NCBI GenBank assembly: GCA_024401355.1
Contig: JAKSLF010000013.1
Span: forward strand, 1-64,000
Direction of reading: 5' to 3'
Source of the DNA: Bacteroidales bacterium
GTDB lineage: Bacteria; Bacteroidota; Bacteroidia; Bacteroidales; Marinilabiliaceae
Length of the DNA: 64,000 bases
The notes beneath the pieces are model-generated. The model saw only the letters and a program-made list of their open reading frames with translations. It was not told the origin of the DNA and made no database searches. The translations under genes were made by a program, and so were the position numbers. Positions within the stretch are counted from its first letter, which is position 1. Each line of letters begins with the position of its first letter. Of the stretch, positions 35,209 through 44,369 are shown one piece after another.

Positions 35209-36183
35209 TTATTTTGTCTTCTGCTTAACGCCGATAGTGTACTTGTACTTTGGAATACCACCGATAGGCACACTATAGAAAGGCATCAGTTCACCATACT
35301 GGTTCTCAAGGAAGATGACCACATTATTATTCTTGAGTGGTTTGTTCTTGAATTTGACCATCTGTATATCCCATGAAGTCCCCTTTTCTGCATCATCAAC
35401 CTTGTGTGTACTTGTCTGCCACTCGTCGTTTCCGCTGACCTTCATTGGAATACCATTTTTACATACAGAGATGACTCGAATCATACCATCGTTATCCCAG
35501 TCGAAGTTAGACTGTTTGATCGATACAACCTTGCTGTCAATGTATGGATATATATGAGAAATCTCGTTGCCATTGTCATACATACGGAACTTGTATTTGA
35601 AGTAGTATGCAAAAGCTCCATCGACCTTGATGTTGTCGTCTGATTTGCGAGAGAGGAACATGCGGTACATGTTTCCGTCATCTCCACTAAGTCCTTCAAC
35701 GCATATTTTGAAAGTACGACCGCCATATTCAGGGAGGTTTTCACCTTCAGAAGGGTTGAATGGGCCAAAGGTATACCACTTGTTGTCGTATGTTGGCTCT
35801 GAACCGAAAGTCTTGGTGGCAAGCAATGTTCCACTGTCAAAGTCGCCCTTTTCGTTACACTTCTGAGCATCTTTGTTAGAGCATGAACCTACTCCGCCAT
35901 ATACTGAGAAACGAGTCTTGGTATTCCATGCGCCATTGAGCTCGTCATTCTGCCCACCAGCATCTGGGTCGAAGATGCGGATATAGATAGGCTGAGTGTA
36001 ATCGGATGGAATAGAGAAGAAAATGACCTGAAGACAGTTGTCATCACCCCATTCTGTCTGTCCATTCTTGCCGAAAGTCATAAGAAAAGGTATGTTTTCA
36101 TCGGCACCAGGAACAGGCTGCGCACCAGCAATCTCTGCCAAGCCAATAAAGGCAAGTAATGCCATAAGAACTTTCTTTTTCAT
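35209..36183 (-). CDS. Exported protein of unknown function in the T9SS type-B set
   Basis: A 324-aa protein with a signal peptide (MKKKVLMALLAFIGLAEIAGAQ). The mature part starts with a beta-rich region (VPGADENIPFLMTFGK, YTQPIYIRIFDPDAGGQNDE) and has a Gly/Asp-rich loop (TRFSVYGGVGSC, KDAQKCNEKGDFDSGT) that could bind calcium or be a disulfide pair. It ends in an Ig-like region (GMIRVISVCKNGIPMKVSGND). I do not recognise the family. It follows the PD40/PKD gene by 33 bp and precedes the SpoIIE sensor by about 119 bp, so it is likely part of the same exported or periplasmic assembly. Confidence 0.7.
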   Translation of the reverse strand: MKKKVLMALLAFIGLAEIAGAQPVPGADENIPFLMTFGKNGQTEWGDDNCLQVIFFSIPSDYTQPIYIRIFDPDAGGQNDELNGAWNTKTRFSVYGGVGSCSNKDAQKCNEKGDFDSGTLLATKTFGSEPTYDNKWYTFGPFNPSEGENLPEYGGRTFKICVEGLSGDDGNMYRMFLSRKSDDNIKVDGAFAYYFKYKFRMYDNGNEISHIYPYIDSKVVSIKQSNFDWDNDGMIRVISVCKNGIPMKVSGNDEWQTSTHKVDDAEKGTSWDIQMVKFKNKPLKNNNVVIFLENQYGELMPFYSVPIGGIPKYKYTIGVKQKTK

Positions 36184-36216
36184 ATATTCTTAAGTTTATG
36201 CGTTACAAAAAATGTT

Positions 36217-37626
36217 TTATTCAACAGTGACATCTATCCAAGTACAGATTCTCACTGATGGATCCTCATCAGCAATCGTGCCACACTTTACACGATACGT
36301 ACCTTTTTTATCAAAAGTTACATTTGCCTTCTGTCCTTTGAACTTGACTCCATTGCCAAAATTCCAGTAGTAATCCTTTGGCGTAATGTTAGTTAGATAT
36401 TTGTTGTCGGCTGTAAATGTAACTTTTTTACCAGCCTTGATTTTTTCAGGAACATGAATATTTACCTGTACAGGTCGGCGTAGCTCCATCGCATATTCGG
36501 CAATAGTGAAAAGTTCTTCACCAGATGTCTTATCGAGAACGCTAAGCGCGATTGTATAGTCTCCCGGACCCTTGAAACAGTGGTCGACCTCAAGGCCGTC
36601 GTGCTGCTGTCCATCGCTGATAGTCCATTTGAAGCTGAACATATCTGGGTCGTAATTTTCAGCAGACTCTTCAAAGAATGTATAGCAATAGTTTTCTTCA
36701 ACATATTCGTTCTCTTCATTGAATGTAGGGAACTTCTGCTTGAAGAAGTAAATCTTGTCTTTGCCATGTCGGTTGGATGTGAAATATCCCCAATCTTCAT
36801 CGTCACTATAATAGAAGCCGTAATCGTCGCCCATGCTGTTTATCTTGACATCAAAACGGACTGGTTCAGCAAAGCCTGTAGATGTGCGATAGGTATAATA
36901 GATGTCGAGTTTTTTGCTGTCTTCACGTCCGTTGCTGGCGAAGAATATCTTACCAGAAGGATGAATGAATGGAGACATTTCTGAACCTCGGGTATTGATT
37001 ACACCTCCCATGTTGGTTATCGCTCCCCAACGTCCGTTGACTTTTTCGCAGTAGTAGAGGTCTGTACCACCTTCGCCTCCAGGTACGTCAGAGACAAAAA
37101 TCATCAGATTGCCATCCTGTGAATATGTCGGGTAGCCAGCGTTGGCATAGCGCACCTTTACCTCACTTGGAATCCCGTCTGTCTCATCAGCAGTTGATGC
37201 ATAGTCGAAAATTGCAAGCGGAGCTCCCTTGATGGTTGACTCAACTCGGGTGTTCTGCGTTATATGCATCTTGTTGTCGGCGTCAAATGCGACTGCTGCT
37301 TGATTATATGGTCTGTTACTCTTGTCAAGGAAGCTCTTAGGGCGTCCGTTCGGCTTTTTGTCTTTCAGACTGACTGAGTAGAGCTGATAGAGTCGGTCGA
37401 ACTCCTGGTTGAAATAGTTTATGACGATATCATTCTTTGCATCTGAAGCAAAGATTAGTACAGAGTCATGGACAACAGGATTGATAGTGGAACTGTTGCC
37501 AAGAAGGTCTATGTTGATAACATCTATATCTTGGGCGAATGCTCCATTGGCGAAAACCAAAGCAGCGGCAATCGTGCCAAGTTGTTTTGCAAATTTCAAT
37601 ATCGTATTCATTGTATAAATCATCAT
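36217..37626 (-). CDS. Exported PD40-propeller / PKD-domain protein
   Basis: A 469-aa protein. An N-terminal signal (about 1-31, ending ANGAFAQ) is followed by a WD40/PD40-like propeller (about 45-290) with TolB-type repeats (YPTYSQDGNLMIFVSDVPGG, MSPFIHPSGKIFFASNG, DDYGFYYSDDEDWGYFTSN) and a C-terminal PKD-like domain (about 390-469; PKDYYWNFGNG, KGTYRVKCG). This is the N-terminal layout of PorE-type T9SS proteins, but the peptidoglycan-binding OmpA domain is missing. Placed 13 bp after the PorP/SprF gene, it is a probable periplasmic or outer-membrane-associated partner of that barrel. Confidence 0.8.
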   Translation of the reverse strand: MMIYTMNTILKFAKQLGTIAAALVFANGAFAQDIDVINIDLLGNSSTINPVVHDSVLIFASDAKNDIVINYFNQEFDRLYQLYSVSLKDKKPNGRPKSFLDKSNRPYNQAAVAFDADNKMHITQNTRVESTIKGAPLAIFDYASTADETDGIPSEVKVRYANAGYPTYSQDGNLMIFVSDVPGGEGGTDLYYCEKVNGRWGAITNMGGVINTRGSEMSPFIHPSGKIFFASNGREDSKKLDIYYTYRTSTGFAEPVRFDVKINSMGDDYGFYYSDDEDWGYFTSNRHGKDKIYFFKQKFPTFNEENEYVEENYCYTFFEESAENYDPDMFSFKWTISDGQQHDGLEVDHCFKGPGDYTIALSVLDKTSGEELFTIAEYAMELRRPVQVNIHVPEKIKAGKKVTFTADNKYLTNITPKDYYWNFGNGVKFKGQKANVTFDKKGTYRVKCGTIADEDPSVRICTWIDVTVE

Positions 37627-37639
37627 AACCCATTAAACA

Positions 37640-38563
37640 TTAGAAGAAACGAGGATTTACTGTTTTTACCTTATATACTAGGTCGTACTGGATAGAAATC
37701 TCGTGTGAGCCGCGGCTATATCCACTCAAGTCTCCTGTTGTAACGCCATAGTTGTAGGCAATGCGCATCTGTGGCAATGCTTGTACTGCAACGCCAGCGC
37801 TTATTTCGTTTTTTGTGCTGTATGAACCGTCGACCCAAATGAAATCCTTCCAGATGACACTGAGGGTGCCAGTGACGTCTGCTTCATATTTCTTGCTGTA
37901 TGAAGCCATGACTGATGGCTGAACTTTTATCTGGCCATTGCCTATGAGTCCACCGCCTGTCGCAATGTATTGAGCATCGGCAGGAGCGAATTCAGCATCA
38001 ACACGATCAAATTCATCGCTAATGAAGAGTGATGTTGCTGAGAGTCCAAAGAAGAATCTCTGGTTATAGACAGATGCACCGAAGCCAAGAAGAGGAGTCG
38101 TGTTACTAGTGTTTTCAGCAAAAACATCATCTCCCTCATCGATAAGTTTGACTTTAGTCCAGTCAGTACTTCTTATTGACACACCAGGAAGAAGTGCCAG
38201 TCCAACCCATGTGTTCTTGGCTACGTTGAAACGATAACCTAAGGCCAATTCAATACCTGTATTGGATGCCTGATGTATCTGTTGGTTCCATCCTTGTAGA
38301 CCAATGATTATGTTCTCCTTTTTTAGAGGTGTGTGGCAACTGAACAGGATGCTTGTTGGTGTGTTCTCGATGCCAGTCCACTGCTTTCGCCAGCTACCAA
38401 AGAATGTCAATCCTTCACGGCTACCTGCAAACGCAGGATTTATAGCAAATTGGTTGTGGATGTATTGTCCGACAATCAAATCGTTCTGCGCCTTGGCATT
38501 ACTTGTGTTCGCAAAAAGGGCAAGTACGACAAGTAGAATTGTTGATATTAATTTTTTCATCAC
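37640..38563 (-). CDS. PorP/SprF-family type IX secretion outer-membrane protein
   Basis: A 307-aa outer-membrane barrel with a signal peptide (MMKKLISTILLVVLALFANTSNAKAQ). The family opening is clear: GQYIHNQFAINPAFAGSREGLTFFGSWRKQWTGI, then LGYRFNVAKNTWVGLAL, and the final strand HEISIQYDLVY. PorP/SprF proteins work with the type IX system; those next to type-B cargo genes are thought to anchor that cargo on the surface. Here the start overlaps the stop of the type-B cargo gene by 4 bp, which supports a matched pair. Confidence 0.92.
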   Translation of the reverse strand: MMKKLISTILLVVLALFANTSNAKAQNDLIVGQYIHNQFAINPAFAGSREGLTFFGSWRKQWTGIENTPTSILFSCHTPLKKENIIIGLQGWNQQIHQASNTGIELALGYRFNVAKNTWVGLALLPGVSIRSTDWTKVKLIDEGDDVFAENTSNTTPLLGFGASVYNQRFFFGLSATSLFISDEFDRVDAEFAPADAQYIATGGGLIGNGQIKVQPSVMASYSKKYEADVTGTLSVIWKDFIWVDGSYSTKNEISAGVAVQALPQMRIAYNYGVTTGDLSGYSRGSHEISIQYDLVYKVKTVNPRFF

Positions 38564-40155
38564 TTCTTGTTTCTCTTAATCACCAAAGTGGCCTTAGTAG
38601 TCTTAATACCATCGCCTTCGAATATGTACACGTAATAGCCATCTTCAAGACCTTCAGCATTCCAATCATTGCGATAATTATCCTGCTCGAAAACAATCTT
38701 ACCCTTAGGGTCATAGACAGCAACATGATTCTCGTCTGGGATGCCTTGAATAACCAGGTAGTCGTTCTTGCCATCGATATTAGGACTGAATCCATTAGGT
38801 GCGTTCACAGGGGCATAAGTGTTGACATATTGTCGAATAGTTACTTCACAATCCTTATGGTCCTCCATCTGGTTAATCTCAGTATAGTCGATAGCCAATA
38901 GACCGGTTTTGTTTGTCGAGAAGTAATATTCGGCTGAATTGCCATTGAGGCGTGTACGTTCCTTGCTGATGATGTTGTCTACTTTTACCTTACTATTATA
39001 GTGACGGTGGAAGATTTCGGCAACTTCGTAGCGGAATGTTGTGCCCATGTCAGACATTACCCTTGATATCATGACTTCACGTCCCTCTATCTCGGTGGTG
39101 TCGACAGGTGCTGTGATTATAGGTTTGCGGTCAATAACTGTTATTGTACCACTGATTCCGTCATCATGAGTCTCACATCCGTTTTTGTCAGAGATGAGTT
39201 TAATTGTAATGTCTCCTGCTACTCTTGAATGTATGGTCTGGCTTGTTGTTCCAATAGGCAAATCGGTATATTTCTCTCCATTTGATAGGGTGACAGCAAA
39301 CGGACCATTGCCTTCAAGTGTGACGTCACCCATGAATTCGAATGCCGGATCGTCTGTGAGTGCCGAACAAATGTATTGAGCCTCGAGTCCAGTTTCTTCA
39401 TCATCGTTCAGTACGATTGATCCCTTAGGTGCCTTCTTGAAATTAAAGGTACGGCTGTCCTCACTCTTGCAAAGTCCATCAGGACCTGTTGTCTCAACAA
39501 GATAAATTGTCTCTGAACGTTCCGACTGGGTGTTGAGTTTCATGGTCGCTATGCGTTCGTCCTTGTTCTCTAGGTCGATGTTGGCTCCTGCTGACCAGTG
39601 GTAGCTCGATATGTCTGACCAGCGTCCGTCGGCTTCAAGGGTGTGAGTGTAACCGCAGATATCATCAGATACTGGAGAAATTATTTCTGCTTTTGGAATG
39701 CCCCAGACGTGGACGGTAAGTGTATCCAGGTTTCTATGCACCGTCTCGAAATCATCATGTCTCAATCCAAGTACGTATTGATAAACTACGTGTTTGCCTT
39801 CTGGGTCGTTCTTTACGTCTGCCTCTTCTGGTACCTGCAGGCTCACGCTTTTGCCATAGCCGTTATTGTCGAGTTTGCCAGCTTCTACTTTGATGTTTTC
39901 GGTTTTTATCTCCTTGCCGTTGATGATGGTCGTACAAGGTACCTCGCAGTTTTCGGCTTTGTTGAGTTTTATCTTTACGTCAAAAGAAATTTGACCGTGG
40001 CCACATATTACTGTGTCGGGCTTTGATACCAATTTGAGTGGCTTGTCGTTGTCAGCCATTGCCATGTTGCAAGATGCTGCTACGGCAAAGATGACTGCAA
40101 ATGCGTTGCGCAGTCTTTTGGCGCTTGGAAATATGGTATTAAAATAATTGTTCAT
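38560..40155 (-). CDS. T9SS type-B cargo with gliding-motility-type C-terminal domain
   Basis: A 531-aa exported protein. Signal MNNYFNTIFPSAKRLRNAFAVIFAVAASCNMAMA; several Ig/PKD-like domains (about 35-440; VSKPDTVICGHGQISFDV, GICGYTHTLEA-type and YHWSAGANIDLENKD segments). The last about 85 residues are a CHU_C / type-B CTD: APNGFSPNIDGKNDYLVIQG, VAVYDPKGKIVFEQDNYRNDWNAEGLEDGYYVYIF, IKTTKATLVIKRNKK. Such tails direct export through T9SS and are retained with SprF-like partners. It is first in the set, with its own promoter (40225-40256). The ORF is open further upstream (to 40437), but that region has no signal peptide and contains the promoter. Confidence 0.88.
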   Translation of the reverse strand: MNNYFNTIFPSAKRLRNAFAVIFAVAASCNMAMADNDKPLKLVSKPDTVICGHGQISFDVKIKLNKAENCEVPCTTIINGKEIKTENIKVEAGKLDNNGYGKSVSLQVPEEADVKNDPEGKHVVYQYVLGLRHDDFETVHRNLDTLTVHVWGIPKAEIISPVSDDICGYTHTLEADGRWSDISSYHWSAGANIDLENKDERIATMKLNTQSERSETIYLVETTGPDGLCKSEDSRTFNFKKAPKGSIVLNDDEETGLEAQYICSALTDDPAFEFMGDVTLEGNGPFAVTLSNGEKYTDLPIGTTSQTIHSRVAGDITIKLISDKNGCETHDDGISGTITVIDRKPIITAPVDTTEIEGREVMISRVMSDMGTTFRYEVAEIFHRHYNSKVKVDNIISKERTRLNGNSAEYYFSTNKTGLLAIDYTEINQMEDHKDCEVTIRQYVNTYAPVNAPNGFSPNIDGKNDYLVIQGIPDENHVAVYDPKGKIVFEQDNYRNDWNAEGLEDGYYVYIFEGDGIKTTKATLVIKRNKK

Positions 40156-40224
40156 TGATACACTGCAAAATGTTTGTCCGTTTAGGTAGATGATTACCGA
40201 TACGGAAATATCTTGTTGAATACG

Positions 40225-40256
40225 CAAAAATAGTGATTTAAGCAAAACACTCCAAA
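40225..40256 (-). promoter_or_regulatory. Promoter of the T9SS type-B set
   Basis: Minus strand: TTTG (40253-40256 complement), 20-bp spacer, TATTTTTG (40225-40232 complement), about 70 bp before the cargo ATG at 40155. It is divergent from the dgt promoter; the two overlap closely in one 170-bp intergenic region. Confidence 0.6.
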
Positions 40257-40276
40257 AAAATAGAGATATTATTTGT

Positions 40277-40305
40277 TTTGAGTCTATAAAAAGGGTGTAT
40301 ATTTG
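40277..40305 (+). promoter_or_regulatory. Promoter of dgt
   Basis: TATATTTG (40298-40305) with a TTTG either 17 bp (40277-40280) or 22 bp (40272-40275) upstream. Predicted transcription start about 40312; it supports the ATG at 40326 over the in-frame GTG at 40305. Confidence 0.55.
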
Positions 40306-40325
40306 TGGTACTAAAACGAAAGACG

Positions 40326-41648
40326 ATGAATTGGAAGGATCTATTGATACCTCAAAGGACTGGACAGTCCATTGATAACATAAACCACCGCAGAACTGAG
40401 TTTCAAAGAGACTATGACCGTTTGATCTTTTCGGCACCGTTCAGGCGCATGCAGAACAAGACACAGGTTTTCCCTCTTCCAGGTGCTGTGTTCGTGCACA
40501 ACAGGTTGACACATAGTCTTGAAGTGTCGAGTGTCGGACGTTCGCTTGGTAATATTATTGGTGCCAAAATAGTGGAAAGTGGCGAGGCTGATGAAAATAA
40601 GTATGTTGAAGAGATTGGTTCCATTGTCGCTTCAGCTTGCTTGGCTCATGATATGGGTAATCCGCCTTTTGGCCATTCGGGCGAAAGTGCCATTTCTCAC
40701 TTCTTTACCAATGGTGCCGGACAGGAATATCTCAAGGATATGAACGAACTTGAGCAGTCCGATCTTATTAATTTTGACGGTAACGCTAATGCTTTCAGAC
40801 TACTGACTCACTCGTTCAACGGACGCCGTGATGGCGGTTTCGCCTTGACTTTTCCGACGGTAGCATCTATAATTAAATATCCTCGTTCGTCACAAGGTTA
40901 TAAAAAGATAGGCTACTTCCAGCAAGATAAGGCTTCTTTTGACTATATCATGCAGCGTCTCAACATTCCCAAAGCACCCGAAGGACTTGGCTTGGAATAT
41001 GTACGCTATCCGCTTGTCTATCTTGTCGAGGCGGCCGACGATATCTGCTACCAGATAATGGACATCGAGGACGCCTATAAGCTTGGTATCCTATTCTACG
41101 ATGAGACTCGCGAACTGCTGATGTCTTTCTATGACAAGGTAGAGGACAGAGAAGTCTATGACCGTCTTGACGAGGTTTGCAAAATGGTTACAGACCGTCA
41201 TGAACAGGTGGCTTACATCCGTTCGAAGGTCATAGGTCGCCTTGTTGAACGGTGTTCGCAGATTTTCTGGGAAAACCGTGAAGCTATCTTGACCGGCACA
41301 TACAAAAACACACTTATCAAAGATCTTCCTCCGACTGAATCGGCTGCAATGGAGGCAGTAAAGAAACTGTCTGTCAATCGTATCTATAGACACCAGTCTG
41401 TACTTGAAATCGAACTTTCCGGTTTTACGATAATTGGTTCTCTGCTTGAAGTGTTCATTGAAGCGATGAAGAACCCTTCGTTGTATTATTCTAAACTTCT
41501 CAGTCCTTACGTACCAGATCAGTATAAGGTAGGTAAAGATGCTTCGACCTACGATAAACTGCTGTCGGTGGTGGACATGATTTCCGGAATGACCGACCTT
41601 TATGCCCTTGACTTATTTAAGAAAATCAAGGGCATCGGAATAGGCTAG
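40326..41648 (+). CDS. dgt: Deoxyguanosinetriphosphate triphosphohydrolase (dGTPase)
   Basis: Hydrolyses dGTP to deoxyguanosine and triphosphate, lowering the dGTP pool. A 440-aa HD-domain protein. Visible are the FSAPFRRMQNKTQVFPLP opening, the first HD histidine in HNRLTHSLEVSSVGRSLG, the HD pair in LAHDMGNPPFGHSGE and the later Asp in EAADDICYQIMDIEDA. Type-I dGTPase organisation. It is transcribed alone on the plus strand, divergent from the T9SS cargo gene and convergent with parC (17-bp gap). Third-codon-position composition is C/T-rich compared with the plus-strand genes at 2-28 kb. Confidence 0.93.
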   Translation: MNWKDLLIPQRTGQSIDNINHRRTEFQRDYDRLIFSAPFRRMQNKTQVFPLPGAVFVHNRLTHSLEVSSVGRSLGNIIGAKIVESGEADENKYVEEIGSIVASACLAHDMGNPPFGHSGESAISHFFTNGAGQEYLKDMNELEQSDLINFDGNANAFRLLTHSFNGRRDGGFALTFPTVASIIKYPRSSQGYKKIGYFQQDKASFDYIMQRLNIPKAPEGLGLEYVRYPLVYLVEAADDICYQIMDIEDAYKLGILFYDETRELLMSFYDKVEDREVYDRLDEVCKMVTDRHEQVAYIRSKVIGRLVERCSQIFWENREAILTGTYKNTLIKDLPPTESAAMEAVKKLSVNRIYRHQSVLEIELSGFTIIGSLLEVFIEAMKNPSLYYSKLLSPYVPDQYKVGKDASTYDKLLSVVDMISGMTDLYALDLFKKIKGIGIG

Positions 41649-41665
41649 TCTATGTCTTTAACTCT

Positions 41666-44332
41666 TTAGAAGAGTGTTCTCTCTGTTGGTGTAGAGTCTT
41701 CTTTGTCGTTGTCTGGTTCCTCTTCAACGACAGGCTCTTCACGTACTGTTGGGATGAGCGGCTCGAGTTCGACAATTTTGCTTACGTCGAATGTTGTGAG
41801 TCGCTTGCCCTTGGCTTTGACGCTCTTTTCTCCTATGAAGTCCATTGCGTCTACTTCCTCTTTGTTTCGCCACTTGTCGGTGCCACCATAGGTTATTTCG
41901 ATGCGTGCATGGTCTTCATCAGAGAATAGTATCATCTTCGATTTCGGTGCCTCGCTAATCATGAGCTGTGGCTTCTTCTCTGGTTCGAGCTTGAAGCGCT
42001 TGAGGTAGTACGACTTCTGTTCTCCGTCATAGTAGACTACTGACCATGTCTTGCGTTGGTCATACTTCTCTATGCGTAGTATGTTGTCTTCGAAGTGTTG
42101 TTCAAAGTCATAGCCTGTAGTGATGGCCTCGCCTTTGTTGTTGATGATAAGGATGAGGTCGTCGGCTCCGAATTCACCGAGAAGCTGTCCATGTCCGTCT
42201 GGATTGAGTCGGAGTGTTTCTGGCTCAAACCATACTTTGCGTCCGCCCAATGTTGAACCACCCTTGTGCTTCAAGACTACTTTGTGTACTTCGTGCTTTG
42301 AGAGCACGTTGCCTCGTGCAGCACGTCCCTTGACCATCAGTTCGGCCATGTTGTAGTCAAATACAAGGTTCTTCATCTTCAGTTTTGGCTTGAGGAGTAC
42401 TTTGAGCACTTCGCTCTCTCCATTAGGGTTGGCGCTGAAGTAGAATAGTTTCGACTTCTTGTGTTCGGTGATGAAGTAGTATTCTTTGTCACGTGTGATA
42501 CCTGTGACTGCAAATCGCTTGACGAATGTAGTTCCAGTTTCACCATCCAGATATGCGGCGTGGTATATCGTTCGGTTGTCGTTTTTCTTGAATATGGCGA
42601 TATGGATTACACCTGTGCCAACGTTGAGCTTTGTGTCAATCTTCTTGACTACGAAACGTCCGTCTTCATAGAAGAGTATGACGTCGTCAATGTCTGAGCA
42701 GTCGCAGATAAAGTCGCCCTTCTTAAGTCCATATCCCATGAAGCCGTCTTCGCGATCAAGGTAGAGTTTTGCGTTACGTACTGCAACTTTGGTCGAATCG
42801 ATGTTGTCAAACGAACGTATCTCGGTGAGACGTGGATGGTCTTTGCCATACTGCTTCTTGATGCGCTTGAAGTAGGCTATCGAGTAGTCGATGATATGCT
42901 CGATGTCGTTCTTCACTCGCTCCATCTCCTCTTTGAGTGCAACAAGTTTCTCTTCTGCTGCGTCTGAGTTGAAACGAAGGATGCGCGCCATCTTGATGTC
43001 AAGAAGGTGAAGAATGTCTTCCTTGGTTACTGCACGGATAAACTGAGGATAGTATGGTGTCAGTCGCTCGTCGATATACTCACATGCTTCGTCGTTGTTG
43101 TGAGCCTCTTCGAATCTCTTGTCCTTATATATACGCTCTTCGATGAATATCTTTTCGAGCGAGAGCATGTGCCACTGGTGTTCCAGCTCGTTGAGCTTTA
43201 TTTCAAGTTCCTGCTTGAGAAGATCTACGGTCTGGTCTGCGTTGTGCTTGAGAATTTCGCTGACACCCATGAAGTGAGGTTTGTTCTCATAGATGACGCA
43301 GGCGTTTGGCGAGATGTTGAGCTCGCAGTCGGTGAACGCATAGAGCGCATCGATTGTCTTGTCTGGCGAAGCACCTGGTGGAAGTGTTATGACGATGTTT
43401 GCCGTTGCGGCGGTCTTGTCATCTATCTTCTTTATCTTGATTTTCTTCTCGTTGACTTTTAGTATTGAGTCGATGAGCGATTCTGTTGTCTTGCTGAATG
43501 GTATCTCTGTTATTGCAAGTGTCTTGGCGTCAATCTTGTTGATCTTAGCACGTACACGTACTACACCACCACGCAGTCCGTCGTTGTAGCGCGATACATC
43601 GATAGAACCACCTGTAGGGAAGTCTGGATATAGTTCGAACGACTCTCCCTTGAGATATGCGATAGATGCGTCGATAAGCTCGTTGAAGTTGTGAGGCAGA
43701 ATCTTTGAAGCAAGACCTACGGCAATACCTTCAACGCCCTGTGCAAGAAGCAGAGGAAACTTAACTGGTAGAGTGACTGGCTCTTCGTTTCGTCCATCGT
43801 ACGACTGTTTCCAGATGGTAGTCTTAGGGTTAAAGACAACATCGAGAGCAAACTTAGTAAGTCGCGCTTCTATATATCGTCCAGCAGCAGCATCGTCGCC
43901 TGTGAGTATGTTACCCCAGTTACCCTGAGTGTCGACAAGTAGTTCCTTTTGTCCAAGACCGACGAGAGCTTCTTTGATTGATGCATCACCATGAGGGTGA
44001 AACTGCATGGTGTGACCCACGATGTTTGCTACTTTGTTGAAGCGTCCGTCCTCCATGCGGTTCATCGAGTGGAGCACACGTCGTTGTACTGGCTTCAGAC
44101 CATCGTTGAGATGTGGCACGGCTCGTTCGAGAATAACGTAAGAGGCATAGTCGAGAAACCACGATTTGAACATGCCGTGGAGCTGGCTGTGCTTTACAAT
44201 CTCGTCGTTCCACAATGGAGCAAGACCGTCATCTTCGACAATGTCATCAGTATTGTCGTCAAGTGGAGTGTTCTCGTCAAGGCTTTCGCTGTTTTCGAGT
44301 TCGTCCTGGCTGTCATTTATCTCGTCGCTCAT
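41666..44332 (-). CDS. parC: DNA topoisomerase IV subunit A
   Basis: Breaks and rejoins DNA within the ParC2E2 enzyme that decatenates replicated chromosomes. An 888-aa protein with an acidic N-terminal tail (about 1-45), then the gyrase-A fold: SWFLDYASYVILERAVPHLNDGLKPVQRRVLHSM, and the catalytic region RVLHSMNRMEDGRFNKVANIVGHTMQFHPHGDASI. The Tyr of AGRYIEARLTKFA is the likely DNA-linked residue. The C-terminal part carries beta-propeller-like strands and an acidic end. A few bacteria combine gyrase and topo IV names here; the pairing with a 636-aa ParE-type B subunit supports topo IV. Co-directional with parE, 37 bp downstream of it. Confidence 0.88.
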   Translation of the reverse strand: MSDEINDSQDELENSESLDENTPLDDNTDDIVEDDGLAPLWNDEIVKHSQLHGMFKSWFLDYASYVILERAVPHLNDGLKPVQRRVLHSMNRMEDGRFNKVANIVGHTMQFHPHGDASIKEALVGLGQKELLVDTQGNWGNILTGDDAAAGRYIEARLTKFALDVVFNPKTTIWKQSYDGRNEEPVTLPVKFPLLLAQGVEGIAVGLASKILPHNFNELIDASIAYLKGESFELYPDFPTGGSIDVSRYNDGLRGGVVRVRAKINKIDAKTLAITEIPFSKTTESLIDSILKVNEKKIKIKKIDDKTAATANIVITLPPGASPDKTIDALYAFTDCELNISPNACVIYENKPHFMGVSEILKHNADQTVDLLKQELEIKLNELEHQWHMLSLEKIFIEERIYKDKRFEEAHNNDEACEYIDERLTPYYPQFIRAVTKEDILHLLDIKMARILRFNSDAAEEKLVALKEEMERVKNDIEHIIDYSIAYFKRIKKQYGKDHPRLTEIRSFDNIDSTKVAVRNAKLYLDREDGFMGYGLKKGDFICDCSDIDDVILFYEDGRFVVKKIDTKLNVGTGVIHIAIFKKNDNRTIYHAAYLDGETGTTFVKRFAVTGITRDKEYYFITEHKKSKLFYFSANPNGESEVLKVLLKPKLKMKNLVFDYNMAELMVKGRAARGNVLSKHEVHKVVLKHKGGSTLGGRKVWFEPETLRLNPDGHGQLLGEFGADDLILIINNKGEAITTGYDFEQHFEDNILRIEKYDQRKTWSVVYYDGEQKSYYLKRFKLEPEKKPQLMISEAPKSKMILFSDEDHARIEITYGGTDKWRNKEEVDAMDFIGEKSVKAKGKRLTTFDVSKIVELEPLIPTVREEPVVEEEPDNDKEDSTPTERTLF

Positions 44333-44369
44333 GGTGAGTGGTTATTATCGGTTGTTGGAAATCATTTTA

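Noticed and set aside
40156-40437. N-terminal extension of the type-B cargo frame
   Set aside because: It contains both divergent promoters; the signal peptide starts at 40155.
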